The notes: a model not told the origin generated them from the sequence alone. Counted from the stretch's first letter, positions 21,540 to 33,813 are shown. The stretch is 64,000 nucleotides of DNA from Calliopum simillimum (GCA_951812925.1 OX638369.1:22659329-22723328), one strand, 5' to 3'. A program made the numbers and translations.

Positions 21540-24500
21540 ATTTAAACCAAAATAAAATAAATTTATTATCACAATGGAGACTGTAATATCACAATGAAAC
21601 CGCATTTGTTTTTTGACATTTCATCATTTTATCCGTTAACGGCACTTTGTTTTCTTCTTTCTTCCATCTTTCTTATAGGATAGCTTGCACTTTATTTTAT
21701 TTATTAAATTATTCACTTTTCATTATTTAAATTGTTTGTTTTTTTTTATTAAAAATTAAAATAAAATAATACATAAAACACTTTGTAATAAAAGCTAATA
21801 AAACATTTGCTGCGCCATCTACATATGACTTTATTTTTTCATTTGGTTTGTGTCTAAGTGCAAGTGTTGCCACTCGATATATTCGATGAAGAAAAATTAA
21901 TTAATTAAGAGACGCAAAGAAGCACTGGAGCAATTTTTTGAGGTTTGTTCGGCAAAAAACGACCTTCGTTCGGCAAAAACGAAGGCAAAAAGAACACTTC
22001 ACATATCCCAGCGAGAAAATTAATCATCAAAAAAAGAACACTCCACATATCCCAGCGAGAAATTTGATTATTGGTAGCTAAATCCTCAGATAACCTTGTG
22101 AGAAAATTGGTCATTCGTCAAATAAGGCTATAATTAGTTAGAATTCATTGAAAACATTTTTTTGCAATTCAATAGCTTATAAAACTATTAATTCGTTATC
22201 AAGTTAAATTTTTTAAGGCGTTGGCAAAAACTTTTTTTAAATATGCGAAATTGTTAGAAAAAAGGAAAATTTTTTATTTTAACGAATATTTTCCAATACC
22301 TTTTTTTACTGTAAGGTTAATAGTTGTTATTAAAATTGAAATAAGATGATTTTGTCATACATTTTTTGATTTAAGAAATTCACTTATTTGGAAGAAGTGC
22401 TTTTGTCAAACTATTTATTGCCATTTAACCTGTATCTTATCTCGACTTGAGATGTTTTGTGAAGAAAAAACCATTTTCTTATGTCGTTTTAAGTTGTTTT
22501 GTAAAAAAGTTTTTTGTTGTTGCAAATGCTTGTAAAAAAATCGATTTTTGGAACCGAATATTATCTATACCCAAAAAAAAAAAAAATGAAATTTTTAAAC
22601 GCCAAAATTTTTGTAAAAACATAATACTTTCCTGTATGTACTTTTTATGTTTTTAGATACAAAATATGTATATCCATCAGATACGTACTTTGATAGCTTT
22701 AGCCACAAAACATATCTTTAAGAAGCATTTTATATCTTTCAGATATTATTTAACACTTTGAGTTACATTTTATACCTTTCAGATACTTCAATATCTTTAA
22801 ATACTTTTTTTTTCTTCAAAATTCTTCGTTACTTTGAACGCCAGCGTTCAGGAAGCGTTTAACACCCGCCATCAACAAACTGTTTTGCTCCACAATGTGA
22901 TACGCTCTGCAACACCTTCACGCGTCGACAGCAAATTCACTGCATTACAAGATACAAAAATCTGCTGTTAAAAGGCTGAGTTAACAGCGCGCTGTTATTT
23001 TAACATGATTAAAAGTGATGTTGCTAATATCTGCTGGCAGTTGTTGTTCTTTACAACAGCAATTATTGCCGATAGTTAGTTTCCATTTTTAGAATCATGC
23101 GATCAGACACAATTCCTTCAAATGGTAGGAAAATAAGGGCTTTCTAAACCTCTGCCATTCTTTGGGTCATGGCACCCGGTTGAGAATGCAACTCCACACC
23201 GAGTATTCAAACTCTTCCTGCGATTTAGGTTCAAACCACAGCCACCACGAAACTCCCTGAAGGGCCGTCCCAATAATCAGTTGGAATATCCAGCGAACCG
23301 GATGCTCCCAAGGGCTACTGACTTTCGTGGTACCAGATTAATCTCTGGTCAGACTTCGTAGTAATACGCTCCGATCAGCCTGGGACTTATCACCCATGTC
23401 GATATATCATGGATTGTGGGAACACGTTTCTCTGGTGCATCCCTCCCTTTAAAAAAGCTCAAGACTTTCTTGGGAGAAGTAGTCTTACCCAAAGTTGCTT
23501 TGGCCACTTTGGCAAACTCAACTTATTATGGATCGTAGAAACACATTGCCAAGTGCGGATTTTTCAGGAAAAATGAAACAATTTGAATTACGCTAGCAAA
23601 AGATACCAGCTTAAGAAAACTTTTTGAAAAAAGTCAAATGAAATGGGTAAAAATAATTCTTTACAAACTTTGAACTTGTATTATTATTATTCAATTTTAC
23701 AATCTAGTTTAATTAGGAAGATTTGGAAAAGGCGCAATACAGCAATATTTCAACAACAATTCAAATAGCCGAAACAGAAAACAAGGAAACATTACTCCAA
23801 AGGGTGGAGTAAGTCCCAAACGCCAAAGGGTGATATGGTGATTGGCGCGCTGCGCTGATTGGTGCGTAATGATTCCAGGGATCTATCAGCTATCCAAGAT
23901 ACCGTTTGAAATTACAAGAAAGAACCGAGAAAGCGCCTGAAAGCGAACTCGATGTTCGTCAAACAGTTTAAGTTTACTAAATTTATTTATTAGCCTTCCT
24001 TAAAACGAAACATCAACTATTTGTTATAGTCTTACGATATATTTTGATTAAGGGGACAAGAGGACATTCAAACGAACTTGACAAAAGAAAGGCGATTCTA
24101 CAAAAAATCATAATTTTTCGATAATTTGAACGTAAAAGAAATTTTAAATTTGACCAAGTTTAACTACTTTCAAGTTCAAAAACTAGAAAGTTTTATAAAC
24201 TTTCTAAAAATGTTACTACTAAAGTAATCAGAAGCTTTTTAAATTTTAGGAAGCGAACTTGAACTATTTAATATATATAAGAAAGACTACTTATTCTAAT
24301 TCCTTTTTGTAGGGGGAGGGGGTTTTTTTTTCGTCACGCAGCGGATTATTTGATACCGAAATATGATATTAATTCAAAAATTAATAATCTGAAAACGTAA
24401 GTTTTTGGTGCCTTGTGAAAAAAAAAAAATTCTGCATCACTAACAAAAAAAAGCTTATCGTTATTCTACAATGCGTTAGCGTTTTTCATGGCATGTTCCA

Positions 24501-24830
24501 TAAATAACGAACAACGCTCCAATCAATGTATCGCTCTGAAATTTATAATTTTTTTTTTTTTTAGTGCACACTGCGAAAAACGAGATTTTTTTAACATTTT
24601 GAAGCTGTTAGTGTGGTCAAATAGTTCAGATATTTTTGTAATAATGCAAAGTTCTAATTTTTTGTTTTTTCCCCCGCTATGCATCGCTGAAATCGTGTCA
24701 AAATGTTAAGAAATCTTCCAAAATACACGATAATATTTGCATGTTTATGAAAAAAATTCAATGAACAGATTTTTCGTGCAAAAACAGCCAGGTGGCAGCT
24801 CTTTTTCACTTGTTCTTCCGATGTTCACAA
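21540..24830. other. Intergenic interval, no gene recognised
   Basis: It lies between the start of the minus-strand gene and the GST gene, so it holds the promoters of both. Positions 22556-22618 repeat 1775-1838. A less AT-rich island at ~23080-23540 has many short stops in all frames and may be an old retroelement fragment, but no protein motif was found. Near 21960-22070 there is a direct repeat of AGAACACT(T/C)CACATATCCC with CAGCGAGAAA. No RNA gene was seen. Confidence 0.4.
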
Positions 24831-24856
24831 ACTTCATTGACAGTTATAAAGTCAGT

Positions 24857-24867
24857 TGCTGACTCAG
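24857..24867 (+). promoter_or_regulatory. MARE/antioxidant-response-like site
   Basis: TGCTGACTCAG matches 11 positions of the T-MARE consensus (TGCTGASTCAGCA) bound by CNC-bZIP/small Maf dimers, which control many detoxification genes in insects (CncC/Maf-S). It lies 48 bp before the ATG of the omega GST and 7 bp after a TATAAAG at 24844. Binding is inferred from the match only. Confidence 0.4.
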
Positions 24868-24914
24868 GTGGTTGGGTGCTTTTAATTAATAAAAGGTGCT
24901 ATTATAAAAAAACA

Positions 24915-27391
24915 ATGAGTGGCGGTTTACATTTAAAGAAAGGTGAGTTTTAGATCAAATAAAAAGGGCACCTATAAGAAAGAAGATCTTATCTGGGTTC
25001 AAAATTTCAAATTAAGGGGACATTCGCTTTTGTAATTGAAACAAAAAACACTTTTTAAAAATTTTATTATGAAAAAACTATTACATTTATTGACAAAACT
25101 TCTTTTGGACATTGTTAAATATTGTCTAAAAAATATGAAAAAATTTTTTTGTTTTATTTTTAGTTTCCCTTGGCTGCTTGGACATGTTGTAGACCTCCTG
25201 TAACAGATTTTTGAAAAATTCAAAATGGATTTTATTCTTGAGACTCAAAACTATACAGTAAGCCTCTAAAATTCATACTTTTTTTATATTTTGAAATTTT
25301 TGTATGAATATTTATGAAAAATGCGAAAAAATTGAGGGACTTACCCTCAAAAAATGCCCCGTAAAAAAAGGGGGGCGGGGGTATTTTTTAAAACTTTCAG
25401 AGGCTTATTGTTTTATATTTTTTATGAGTAATCGAATGCTCTTTGGTTTTTTAAAATCGGTCGAGTACGTTCGGAGAAAAATATCCTACCAGTTTGAAAA
25501 GTAACTTTTGGATGACGCCCTCTACAGCAGCCAAGGGAAACTAAAAATAAAAAAAATAAAAATTTTCACATTTCTTAGACAATATTTGGACAGTGTTATG
25601 CAATAACGAGTCAAACCACTCGAAATTAGTTTTGAGATATTTACGTTTTTGTGTAGATGTCGTAGAACAAATGATATGAAAATGTCAAACAAATTTTGTT
25701 GTTTTCAACCTCTTATTGACAATATTTAGGTTCGGTTTTATAAAAATAGGTTCTTCTTCATATTTAGAATCGAACTGCATTCATAAGTCGAAAAGAATTT
25801 GTTTGAGGGTTGACTCGTTATTGCATAACAGTGTCCATTTAACAATGTCGAAAAGAAATTTTGTCAATAAATAGCCATGTTCACGATCCGGTGCAAAAGG
25901 TCTTGCATCATAGCATTTGTAAAATAGTGTTGAAAAATTTTGCTATACAACAACAAAATATAAAGGATTGAATTTTCATTTACATTTACATTTTCTATAC
26001 TAAAAACCTATGGCATAAAAATATCATGTCATTTTTCAAATAAACATTTTTTGTTTATGCTCTCGTTCTCTTTGCTCATACGATTTTCTCAGAGAAATAA
26101 ATTTTTTCGTAGCTTGCAATGTTTATACTTTTTATATTGCTCACAATCCAGTGGAAATTATTGCTATTTTGCTACTTTGCATGTCTAAATGCTCCGCATC
26201 GTGAACACGGCTATTATAATAGTTTTTTCATAATAAAATTTTTAAAAAGTGTTTTTTTGTTTTCAATTACAAAAGCGAATGTCCCCTTAAAACTTTCGCT
26301 TATCGATAAGAATTTTCGTTGGTCTGTCGGTTTTATCTTATCAAATATATGTATTTTTGGAATGATGAGCCTGCGATTTTTTATAACATGATGGTAGTGC
26401 TTACGAGTGTTAGATTGAAATAATTGATAACAGAGTTCTGTGAAACTATGAAATTAAATTTGTACGAGTAAAATAATTTTTACTTTGCTATTTCACAAGC
26501 AAATTTGATCTGGACTGAATAATAAATCACATTTATATACCTATAACTTATATTTTTAGGTTCACCAAAACCTGCATTACCTGATGATGGCATAATACGC
26601 ATATACTCTATGCGCTTCTGTCCGTTTGCTCATCGTGCTCATCTAGTTCTTGATGCTAAGAACATTCCATATTATAGCATTTTCATCAACCTCACTGAAA
26701 AGCCCGAATGGCTAACTGAAGTGAGTCCACTTGGCAAAGTACCTGCTCTGGAGCTTGTCAAAGAAGATGGCAATCCTTCTCTTATTGAGTCACTTATAAT
26801 CGCCGAGTACTTGGACGAAAAATATCCTGAGCCAGCTCTTTACCCAAAAGATCCGTTGAAAAAGGCCGCAGATAAAATACTCATAGAACGATTCAACGAA
26901 GTTATTAGAACCTTCTTCAAATTGGTTTCTTTTGGTGTTGAAGGCGCTCCAGCTGCTTTCACAGAGATGTTGCTCGCTCTTGATGTATTTGAAAAAGAAT
27001 TAAAAGCACGTAACACTCCATATTTTGGTGGTGACAAACCAGGCATGGTAGACTACATGATCTGACCATTTGCCGAACGGACTACTGTCCTCAAGCCTTT
27101 GTTCGGTGACAAGCACGAATTGGATAAACAGCGTTTTGGAAATTTGGTAAATATTAATAGTATGTTTGGTTACAAAGTTCAAGATCACTAAAAAGTGATT
27201 TCGGAAGTTCCTTAGAACATACATTTTCGCACTATTTCTAACCCATTTGCATTTGTTCTTAGCTAAAGTGGTGTGATCTTATGAACACGGATCGTGCTGT
27301 TAAATGCTTCTATTTGCCTGGTGAAACTCACGCAAAGTACATTCGCGGACGTAATGAGGGAAAACGCGATTACAATATGCTAGTACAGTAA
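24915..27391 (+). CDS. GstO: Omega-class glutathione S-transferase, one in-frame stop
   Basis: Three exons (24915-24942, 26560-27146, 27263-27391) with GT-AG introns and matching phases give 247 codons, the usual length for insect omega GSTs. The N-terminal extension MSGGLHLKKGSPKPALPDDG is followed by the thioredoxin-fold domain with MRFCPFAHRAHLVLDAKNIP; Cys30 is the omega-type catalytic Cys. VSPLGKVPALEL holds the cis-Pro and SLIESLIIAEYLDEKYPEP the Glu-Ser glutathione-binding pair. The helical C-domain ends in KWCDLMNTDRAVKCFYLPGE and YNMLVQ. The enzymes are cytosolic and perform thiol transfer and dehydroascorbate reduction; in flies some make pteridine eye pigment. Codon 178 is TGA (27063-27065) where the family has Trp in DYMIWP. 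No other lesion is seen, so this is a fresh null allele, a sequencing error or a very young pseudogene. Confidence 0.85.
25016..26286. mobile_element. TTAA-flanked foldback (piggyBac-like MITE) in GST intron 1
   Basis: TTAA stands on both sides (25012-25015 and 26287-26290). The ends are GGGGACATTCGCTTTTGTAA and its complement. The inverted arms run ~155 bp on the left; on the right they are split by the TA-flanked MITE at 25874-26211. The TTAA target and G-rich ends fit piggyBac-type transposition. It has no ORF of note. Confidence 0.7.
25874..26211. mobile_element. TA-flanked MITE nested in the foldback
   Basis: The ends GCCATGTTCACGATCCGG and, inverted, GCCGTGTTCACGATGCGG are flanked by TA (25872-25873, 26212-26213), fitting Tc1/mariner-type insertion. 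Removing it restores pairing of the right arm of the host foldback with its left arm (TTGTCAATAAAT joined to TAATAGTTTTTTCATAAT). Confidence 0.75.
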
Positions 27392-27559
27392 GCTATTTGT
27401 TGAATTTGTGCTCCCATTAAAATATTCAATAATACCAAACCTGTTTTCAATTGGAATGTGATTAGATCCGACCAAGTAGAATCGAAATTATAACATGAAG
27501 TTGGCAACGCTGTTTTTATATGCAATATATATTTGAATTAAATTGAAATAAATAAAAAA

Positions 27560-27990
27560 AGTTAAAATTGTAGTCTGAAGATGCCAAGATATGCAACTCA
27601 AGAAGAAGTAAACTTTCGCTCGTGTCGGTACCAACACCTTGACAAAATTCAGTTGAATAGATCAAGGCAGAATTGGTTTTTATCGGACGTGGTGTTGATG
27701 CATTATGGTTGGAGCTTTTCCTATCTGCATCTTGCCACAAATTAGATGTTCCATATTGAATTGTTTTCGTTGCAATACCTGAACTAGTTACTCTGGCTTT
27801 AACAAATTTCCAGGCCAATAACAAGGAAAACTTCTCAAAGGTATAAAAAGAATGACCGACCGTCAAGGCAAAATTCGTTTTTTGTGCTCAACGAGTTTGG
27901 TTGCCATTCCTAAATTGGAACGAATCAATGCACGTGAAGCAGGGTTAAGCGAAACGAATTAGTGAAAACAAGAGTGTTTGGTATTAGAGT
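27560..27990. other. Coding-like segment, unresolved
   Basis: Composition is less AT-rich than the flanks. The plus strand has a short frame near 27853-27961 (MTDRQGKIRFLCSTSLVAIP..., ending in Asn-stop) followed by AATAAA at 27994. The minus strand has a 116-codon ORF. No family was recognised, and frames break within 100-150 bp. It could be a worn gene fragment downstream of the GST gene. Confidence 0.25.
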
Positions 27991-27999
27991 TCAATAAAT

Positions 28000-29430
28000 A
28001 TATTTGGTAAAAAATAACGTATTTCTTTCTTCATGATATTGTACATGCCTTTTTTAAAATTTTTTTTTTTTTTCACCTGGTTGCACGAGAGTGACTGTTC
28101 GCCCGTTCCTGGTACCCTTTAAAAATGTATGTACCTAATCTCATCCATATCTGTCAAAAAGTCACAGAAGGTATTTTTTTATATCGCTGTATTGGGCATT
28201 GGATGTTATTTATCCCGGTCCCAGAATTTTTTAATATTCCGGGCGAAGCCGAGGGTATGTCAAATTAGAGTTTGTCGTGAGTTCTACCTAATAACATGTT
28301 TTTGAAAGCAAAAAATCATGCAAATCGCATAACTATTTTTAAATTGTAAAGTTTTTCAAGAACCCGAAACAAAATGTAGCCTTAAACCTTAAAGGAAAGG
28401 AAAGAAAAAATCATGCAAATCGGATGAATGGTTCAGAGTTATGCAGACACAGACAGAGAGTATGACTATAGCATTTTCGAAGCCAGAGTGCAAAGCACAC
28501 GAGTATTTTTGAAAACACACTTTATTGCACATGCACATCATAAATTTGGCTGCATTATGTCATGCATGTACATTAGAGTAGCCGTTAAATGCAAGGCCAT
28601 GGATGGTTGCAAATCGGCTGACCGCCTGATTTTTTCAGATATTTATTTGATGCCCTGATTGACGCTTTGCTAAATTTGTTCGTCTATCTGTGGAAATTAC
28701 GATTACGGCCAAACGGTTAAAGCTAAATATTTTTCTGATTATTTATTAAATAATTTTTAATTGTAATCCAAAGATGCAGATTAATACTTAAATTATGATT
28801 TTCAAGTTTATTTCGAAATAACGATTAGGCCAACTTGTTTAACCTCATCTGTTTGCGATCAATCACGCTTTCCAGTAGCGAGGTTTGTTTAAAGTTATTA
28901 AATTGTGAGCACAAGGAGAACTCTAGTTTTTGTAGTTGAACCAACTCAATCTGGACTGCGATGGTATAAATGACTTAAAATCGAATATAAAATCAATTGA
29001 GTTCGTGAGGAGCCAATTCCTTGCATTTTGCAATTTTAGTTCTATCCCTTTGATTGAGCACCTTCAAACTGCCGCACAATGGGAGATTGTGGCCATAAAT
29101 AGGTAAAATTTGAAAGTGCTATGGATTTAAAAAATTTTTACGCCAATCGTCAGATAATACTTAGGGACGGAAAAAAAACTATAAAAGTTTAAAATTTTGT
29201 TATGGCTTAGCAACACAGTGAGCCCAAAGTTGGACTTTAAACAGAAAAAATGCTCTAAAATTAGGAACTGCTGGATAAACGCTCTAGTTAATTTGTTTTA
29301 AGCCCGATCCACTAATGTAGCATATCGTTAGAAAGTATATTGTTCCTACTTTGTTAAAAATATTTTTATTTTTTTTTTGCCGATTTTATGTGAGTTATAG
29401 TGGTTTTTCAAATATTTAAAAAAAAATGGT
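28000..29430. other. Gene-free interval
   Basis: It holds AT-rich sequence with short pieces of transposon style (GCGAAGCCGAGGG near 28244; ACTGCCGCACAATGGGAGA near 29069). No exon, RNA gene or inverted-repeat element was resolved. Confidence 0.4.
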
Positions 29431-29432
29431 AA

Positions 29433-29945
29433 AAATGGAAAAATTGCAAACTTTGACATTAAAAAAAAAAAAATACATTTTCTGATTTTCATTATATTTC
29501 AATATAATATGTGGCCAAGTATGCTTAATTGATATGCAAAGTCCCTACTGCCTTTTTTGAGAACTTTTTTTTTTATAAACTTTTTCATATTGTGGTTTTT
29601 GACGGGTCAAAATAAGTTGACTTTTTTGGAACGCTATTTTTAATTCGTTTGAATCGAAATATATCACGATAGCATTTTGTCAAAAAGTACAAGCATTTAG
29701 CTTTTAAAAAAACATTTGTTTGAGTTTTTATGTATGATAGGTGAATTATGGTGATTTTTCGAAAATTTAAGCTCAAAAATCCAAAATCGATAAATTGTAC
29801 AAACTTTGACATTAAAAAAAAAAAATACATTTTCTGATTTTCATTATTTTCCAATATAATATGTGGCCAAGTATGCTTAATCGATATGCAAAGTCCCTAC
29901 TGCCTTTTTTGAGAATTTTTTTTTCTATGAATTTTTTCCTGTAGC
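29433..29945. repeat. Direct duplication of a ~355-bp unit
   Basis: The block from CAAACTTTGACATTAAAAAA through CCCTACTGCCTTTTTTGAGAA occurs at 29448-29565 and again at 29802-29923, spaced ~355 bp apart, with only a few differences (for example TTGATATGCAAAG against TCGATATGCAAAG). The sequence between the copies is AT-rich and non-coding. Confidence 0.7.
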
Positions 29946-30150
29946 AGTTTTTGAGAAAAAAAATATTTTTATTTCTTTACATTCTGCAACGTTTTACAAT
30001 ATATTTATCAATTTTAAGCTTACAGTCTTCTTAAATTCCAAAAACAAATTTTTTTAAGAGAAGGGTGACAGGTAAGGGGTATATTTTCCCTTTAAATCCC
30101 CTTTGGGACTCACCCTTTCTTAAAATAAGCCAAGAGCATATTGAAGGCTA

Positions 30151-30435
30151 TACAAAAAACATTATAATTGGTATAATGTCATACAAGCACTTCAAATACC
30201 AATTGGTAGTCTTTCTGAAGCAGCTCAGGAAGCATCAAACAAAGTTTTTAAAAGCGCTAGGTTACACAACAGCAGATTGTGCTCTAAAGTAGCAAACAAC
30301 GAAGACGTTTTGCATTACATGCTGATCTCTTCTGATCCGATTATTAGCCAAATCCGAGTAAAACGTGATAAAAAATATAAAGAATTATCACCAGAAGCTC
30401 AAGAGGTGTTGCAATTAAATGAAAAAACTAATTAA
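30151..30435 (+). pseudogene. C-terminal fragment of a transposon-type protein
   Basis: One frame of 95 codons ends at TAA 30433-30435. It includes LQIPIGSLSEAAQEASNKVF, LHNSRLCSKVANNEDVLHYM and LLISSDP-like residues. The pattern LPIG.LSEEAQEA.NK, then R-HN, then N.DLLHMLL.SSDP is one I associate with uncharacterised transposon-borne proteins repeated in arthropod genomes. There is no start codon or upstream domain, so it is a broken remnant. Confidence 0.45.
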
Positions 30436-30439
30436 AATA

Positions 30440-31130
30440 AATTAATTTTTTGGTAGGCGTGGCACTGCCCATTTTTCTAGTGCGGATTATTTGTTCTGAT
30501 GGCCTTTTCATATATACCAAATAATATCTATCTTCGTCAAATATTTTCAGAAATATGATATGAGTTTTTTTTTTTTGAAGGCGTGGCACCGCCCATTTGT
30601 CCTAGGAACATTATTTGTCCTGATGATTTTTAAACATTTACCAAATCTCATTTATTTGTGTCAAAGAGTTTCGGTGATATGATAAGTCAATTTTTGGGGG
30701 GCGTGGCACCGCCCACTTTTTTAGTATATAGCTTAGCCTTTTTTTGTACTAGCATAATATAAAAACTTTTTTAAAATCGGATACTTAATTTCCGAGTTAA
30801 TATGGGACAAATACACAAACAAACAAAATCTATTTTTTATAAAGTAGATTTTCGTTTATTCCTCATATCTTGAAAACTATAAAAGATAGCGCAAAATTTT
30901 TAACATTTTTGAAATAAGCGGGGTCAAGTTATTGAAAATTGATACCCATTTTGAAAAAAAAATTCGGACCACGCCCCAACTTTGTATGGGAGGTAGGCGT
31001 GTCCGTCGGCGGATTTTGTTCATATTCACAGATTTTTATTATTTTAATGTAAAAAACATCTGTACCAAATCTCAATAGCCTAGCTCTATTATTACTATAT
31101 ATGACAGCCGTTCCATACAAACCCTCCCAT
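30440..31130 (+). repeat. Tandem GGCGTGGCACCGCCC repeat block (Helitron-like)
   Basis: Three units at ~120-bp spacing start with GGCGTGGCACTGCCCATTTT (30456), GGCGTGGCACCGCCCATTTG (~30581) and GGGCGTGGCACCGCCCAC (~30699). Further on come ACCACGCCCCAACTTTG and GGGAGGTAGGCGTGTCCGT. This is the same design as the 142-bp units at 8.3 and 56.5 kb, but a distinct subfamily. Confidence 0.5.
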
Positions 31131-31239
31131 TGTGTGCCGGTCTTTTTTCAAAATTCGACTATGACCCTTACAACAGCTTGTTAGTCATGTTGTTCTTATC
31201 TTGAATTTTTGCGAAATTTTGGTTGTTTTTTTGCAGAAA

Positions 31240-31870
31240 ACGACATCTGAAATCTTACACAGCAAATCCTACGTAACCATATTGAATTATGGACTGACCC
31301 ATTTAACACATACGATAATTTTTTCAAAATTAACTACCACAATGAAATTTAAAAAGGGAAAGATATAAACAAAAAGATGCCTTGCTTCCTTACTCAAAAA
31401 TATCAAGTTGATAGAGAACAAAATTGAATTTTAATTTATCGTCAATCGAAGCACATTAACAAATTATTGTTGTTGATCGGAAAAACACGTAAGTTCCGTT
31501 TGTATTGTTACTTTGTATAGTTAAACTCATTATTGTAAAATTTGAAGGAAATATGTTGAATCAATTGTGGATCGTCTGAAGCTACGTAATGTTCTTTTTC
31601 CCAATGAAGATGTTCCTGGTCAACCTGCAGAACATCGCAACATGCCGTAGAAGACGCCATTCAATTAATAGCTGAAGATTTTCGTGCAAAAGTGGCGCGT
31701 GATCGCAATAATGCACCACGCATGTTGCCAAAATCTGTGCCGATAATACCAGCAGGGGGCAGTGCATCGGTTGCACTACCACTTTAAGACCGCCATCCCG
31801 ATGCGATACAAATGTTGCTAAATTTGTTGGCTAACATCTGCAGTTCAAAATTATTACGAAGCCCCATAAT
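31240..31870 (+). pseudogene. Broken coding-like fragments of unknown gene
   Basis: A frame from ~31243 reads as coding with three stops (QQILRNHIELWTDPFNTYDN..., then KKMPCFLTQKYQVDREQN, then QSKHINKLLLLIGKT) and ends at a good donor CACGTAAGT near 31489. A second block near 31549 reads KYVESIVDRLKLRNVLFPNE; after a frame change it reads AEDFRAKVARDRNNAPRMLP and, after another break, HPDAIQMLLNLLANICSS. Composition and the conserved splice-like signal suggest two exons of a decayed gene. I do not recognise the family. Confidence 0.4.
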
Positions 31871-32408
31871 TGAATGCAGCTAAACCCATCATCTATTTAA
31901 AAAATTGTTTGTAACTCAATCATAAATTTGACATTAAAATAATTTTTTTAAAATTTCAGTTTGATTTTTATTTGTTTACATAAATTGAAAGAATGTCTAC
32001 AAAAGGAATTGGAAAAAATGAAAGAGATAGCTATAGTTTTCTATTATTTTTATTGATGAGAAAGTCGCATTGATAAGACAAGGATGCACGGTCACACTGA
32101 TAGGGCAAAAGTGGTTATTTTTTTCCCGATGCTAGAAGAAATATAACTGGTATAATACAAGATGTGTAACTGTTATATAATAAGGTTGGTAACAGTTACA
32201 GGATTTGCTGGGTTATTATTTATTTGTTTTTGTTTATTTTTCATTAATTCCAAATTTTATCACTGTCGAATTTGTCAGTGAAAACTTTTGCTTGAGGTGT
32301 AAAAAAACTTCACATTTTTGAAAATTTTAAACAACAAGAATCGCTTTTACGGTGAAGTGATAAAAAATCTTTTCACTTTGCCTTTTCACTGAACCAGAAT
32401 CGACCCCC

Positions 32409-33796
32409 AGTCATTCGTTTTCTCATCTGATTTGTGTGAATCATATGATTTCGATCCAAATTTTTTATTTCGCATAGAATCAAGCATTTTTTTAAATTCT
32501 GGATCAAAGATTCGTATTCATTTTTCTTTATGTTGATTTTAATTAATTTAATAACTTCGTTGGCTATCGCAACATTTTGCTCGATTAAACTAAAAATATT
32601 TTGGAAACCGTTAGCAGTAACTGTACTGCTCCCAAACAATCCAGTTGAAGGAAAAATAGAAAGAAGAATAAAACTAGTAAGGGTGTTTGGCCTGGCCAAA
32701 AATTAAATACCCTACACTGCAATATTTTGAAAATTTTGCTTGTACGGGAGGTAGGTGGCAGCACTGCTACCAGTTAGAACGTCCTCTACATTTCGTAATT
32801 TAGACTAGAATATTTGAGATCTGTTCAGTATTGCCAAAAATTCCAATTTTCAAAACCAAATGAATATTTTTCATAACGAAATTTCCCCCAAAATCTGGAC
32901 TTTTGACAAAATATCCCCTAAATATGGAACATTTATATTTTGGTAACAAAAAAAAAACAAAAAAAATTTTCCAAATTTCAAAATGAAGTGAATGTTTTTG
33001 TTTCAATATATTTTATAAATATAGATATTTTTGTTAACATGTACTATAATGTAATATTATATATTTTAAAATAAGGTTTTCTTAACATTTGCATCTACAA
33101 CTCTGACAAAATATAAATTAAAGTTTCATCTACATCAGCATTGTACATGTCCGTGGTGCAAAACTTTTTATGCATACTTTTCGAAGGCTCGAATGATGTC
33201 TCGTTCGACAAATTATCCTTAACCCGGAGAATGGCTTCCGCAGTCTCTACCGCTAATAGATTCCATAGTTTACTTTTATGATATTCATTAAAGAAAACAA
33301 TCTTTCTACACTGGCATTTAAAAATGGTAAGCTCAATAATAAAATAGCCAGTCCCATAAAAGTATCCCATAGACCTTTTTAAAATCCCCTGAACAAATCC
33401 CCTAAATAATGTATCCCATAGATTGCCCCCTTGACCTTTTAAAATCCCCTAAATCAACTGGGAAATCCCCTAAGCTGGCAACACTGCATCTGCTGTCATT
33501 TTGTTTTCATATTTGACAGCGGCTAACAAAACAAAGCCATTTTTTAATAATTTTGCTAATTAGTTTTCCCAAAACATTTAAGATTTTACACAAATATTGT
33601 GAACAATCTTTCAAGCGGGTCGGACGCGTCGACAATTACAAATAGCGGCAAAAGAAAATGTACAACCAATGGCAATTGCAACAGATTGCTGCTATACAAT
33701 TAGCTGCATTACAAAACCAACTTATGGCACAGAACTTTGGACCGCAACAACTGCAATTCCCGCTTCAGCAACCAGTTCCAATCAGTGACGAAGATA
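32409..33796. repeat. Partial duplicate of the RBM7 locus (copy A)
   Basis: This stretch aligns with 40619-42157. The shared features in order are: part of the small minus-strand ORF, a Helitron-like 3-prime end, an hAT remnant and the first 46 codons of the RBM7-like gene. Copy A has lost the C-terminal half of the small ORF and everything after GTGACGAAGA in RBM7. Copy B has ~125 bp of the hAT element near 41060-41180 that A lacks. Confidence 0.85.
32826..33486 (-). mobile_element. hAT transposon remnant, copy A
   Basis: The ends are CAGTATTGCCA and TGGCAACACTG, flanked by GATCTGTT and CATCTGCT, an imperfect 8-bp duplication as hAT elements make. The minus strand at 33095-33370 keeps a piece resembling the hAT C-terminal dimerisation region (CQCRKIVFFNEYHKSKLWNL, then VETAEAILRVK). 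The transposase is otherwise deleted. The same insertion sits in copy B, so it predates the duplication. Confidence 0.65.
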
Positions 33797-33813
33797 GATA
33801 TCTTTCATGTTAA
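33658..33813 (+). pseudogene. Truncated RBM7-like 5-prime fragment
   Basis: The 5-prime UTR and first 46 codons are almost identical to the intact gene at 42021 (MYNQWQLQQIAAIQLAALQN...). After ...PISDED the sequence becomes unrelated and the frame stops after 51 codons. The RRM is absent. The promoter may still be present, so a short transcript is possible, but the peptide would lack the RNA-binding domain. Confidence 0.85.

Noticed and set aside
23080..23540. GC-richer island, considered as a gene or retroelement
   Set aside because: All six frames are interrupted at short intervals and no reverse transcriptase, gag or host motif could be read, so it is only mentioned in the interval description.
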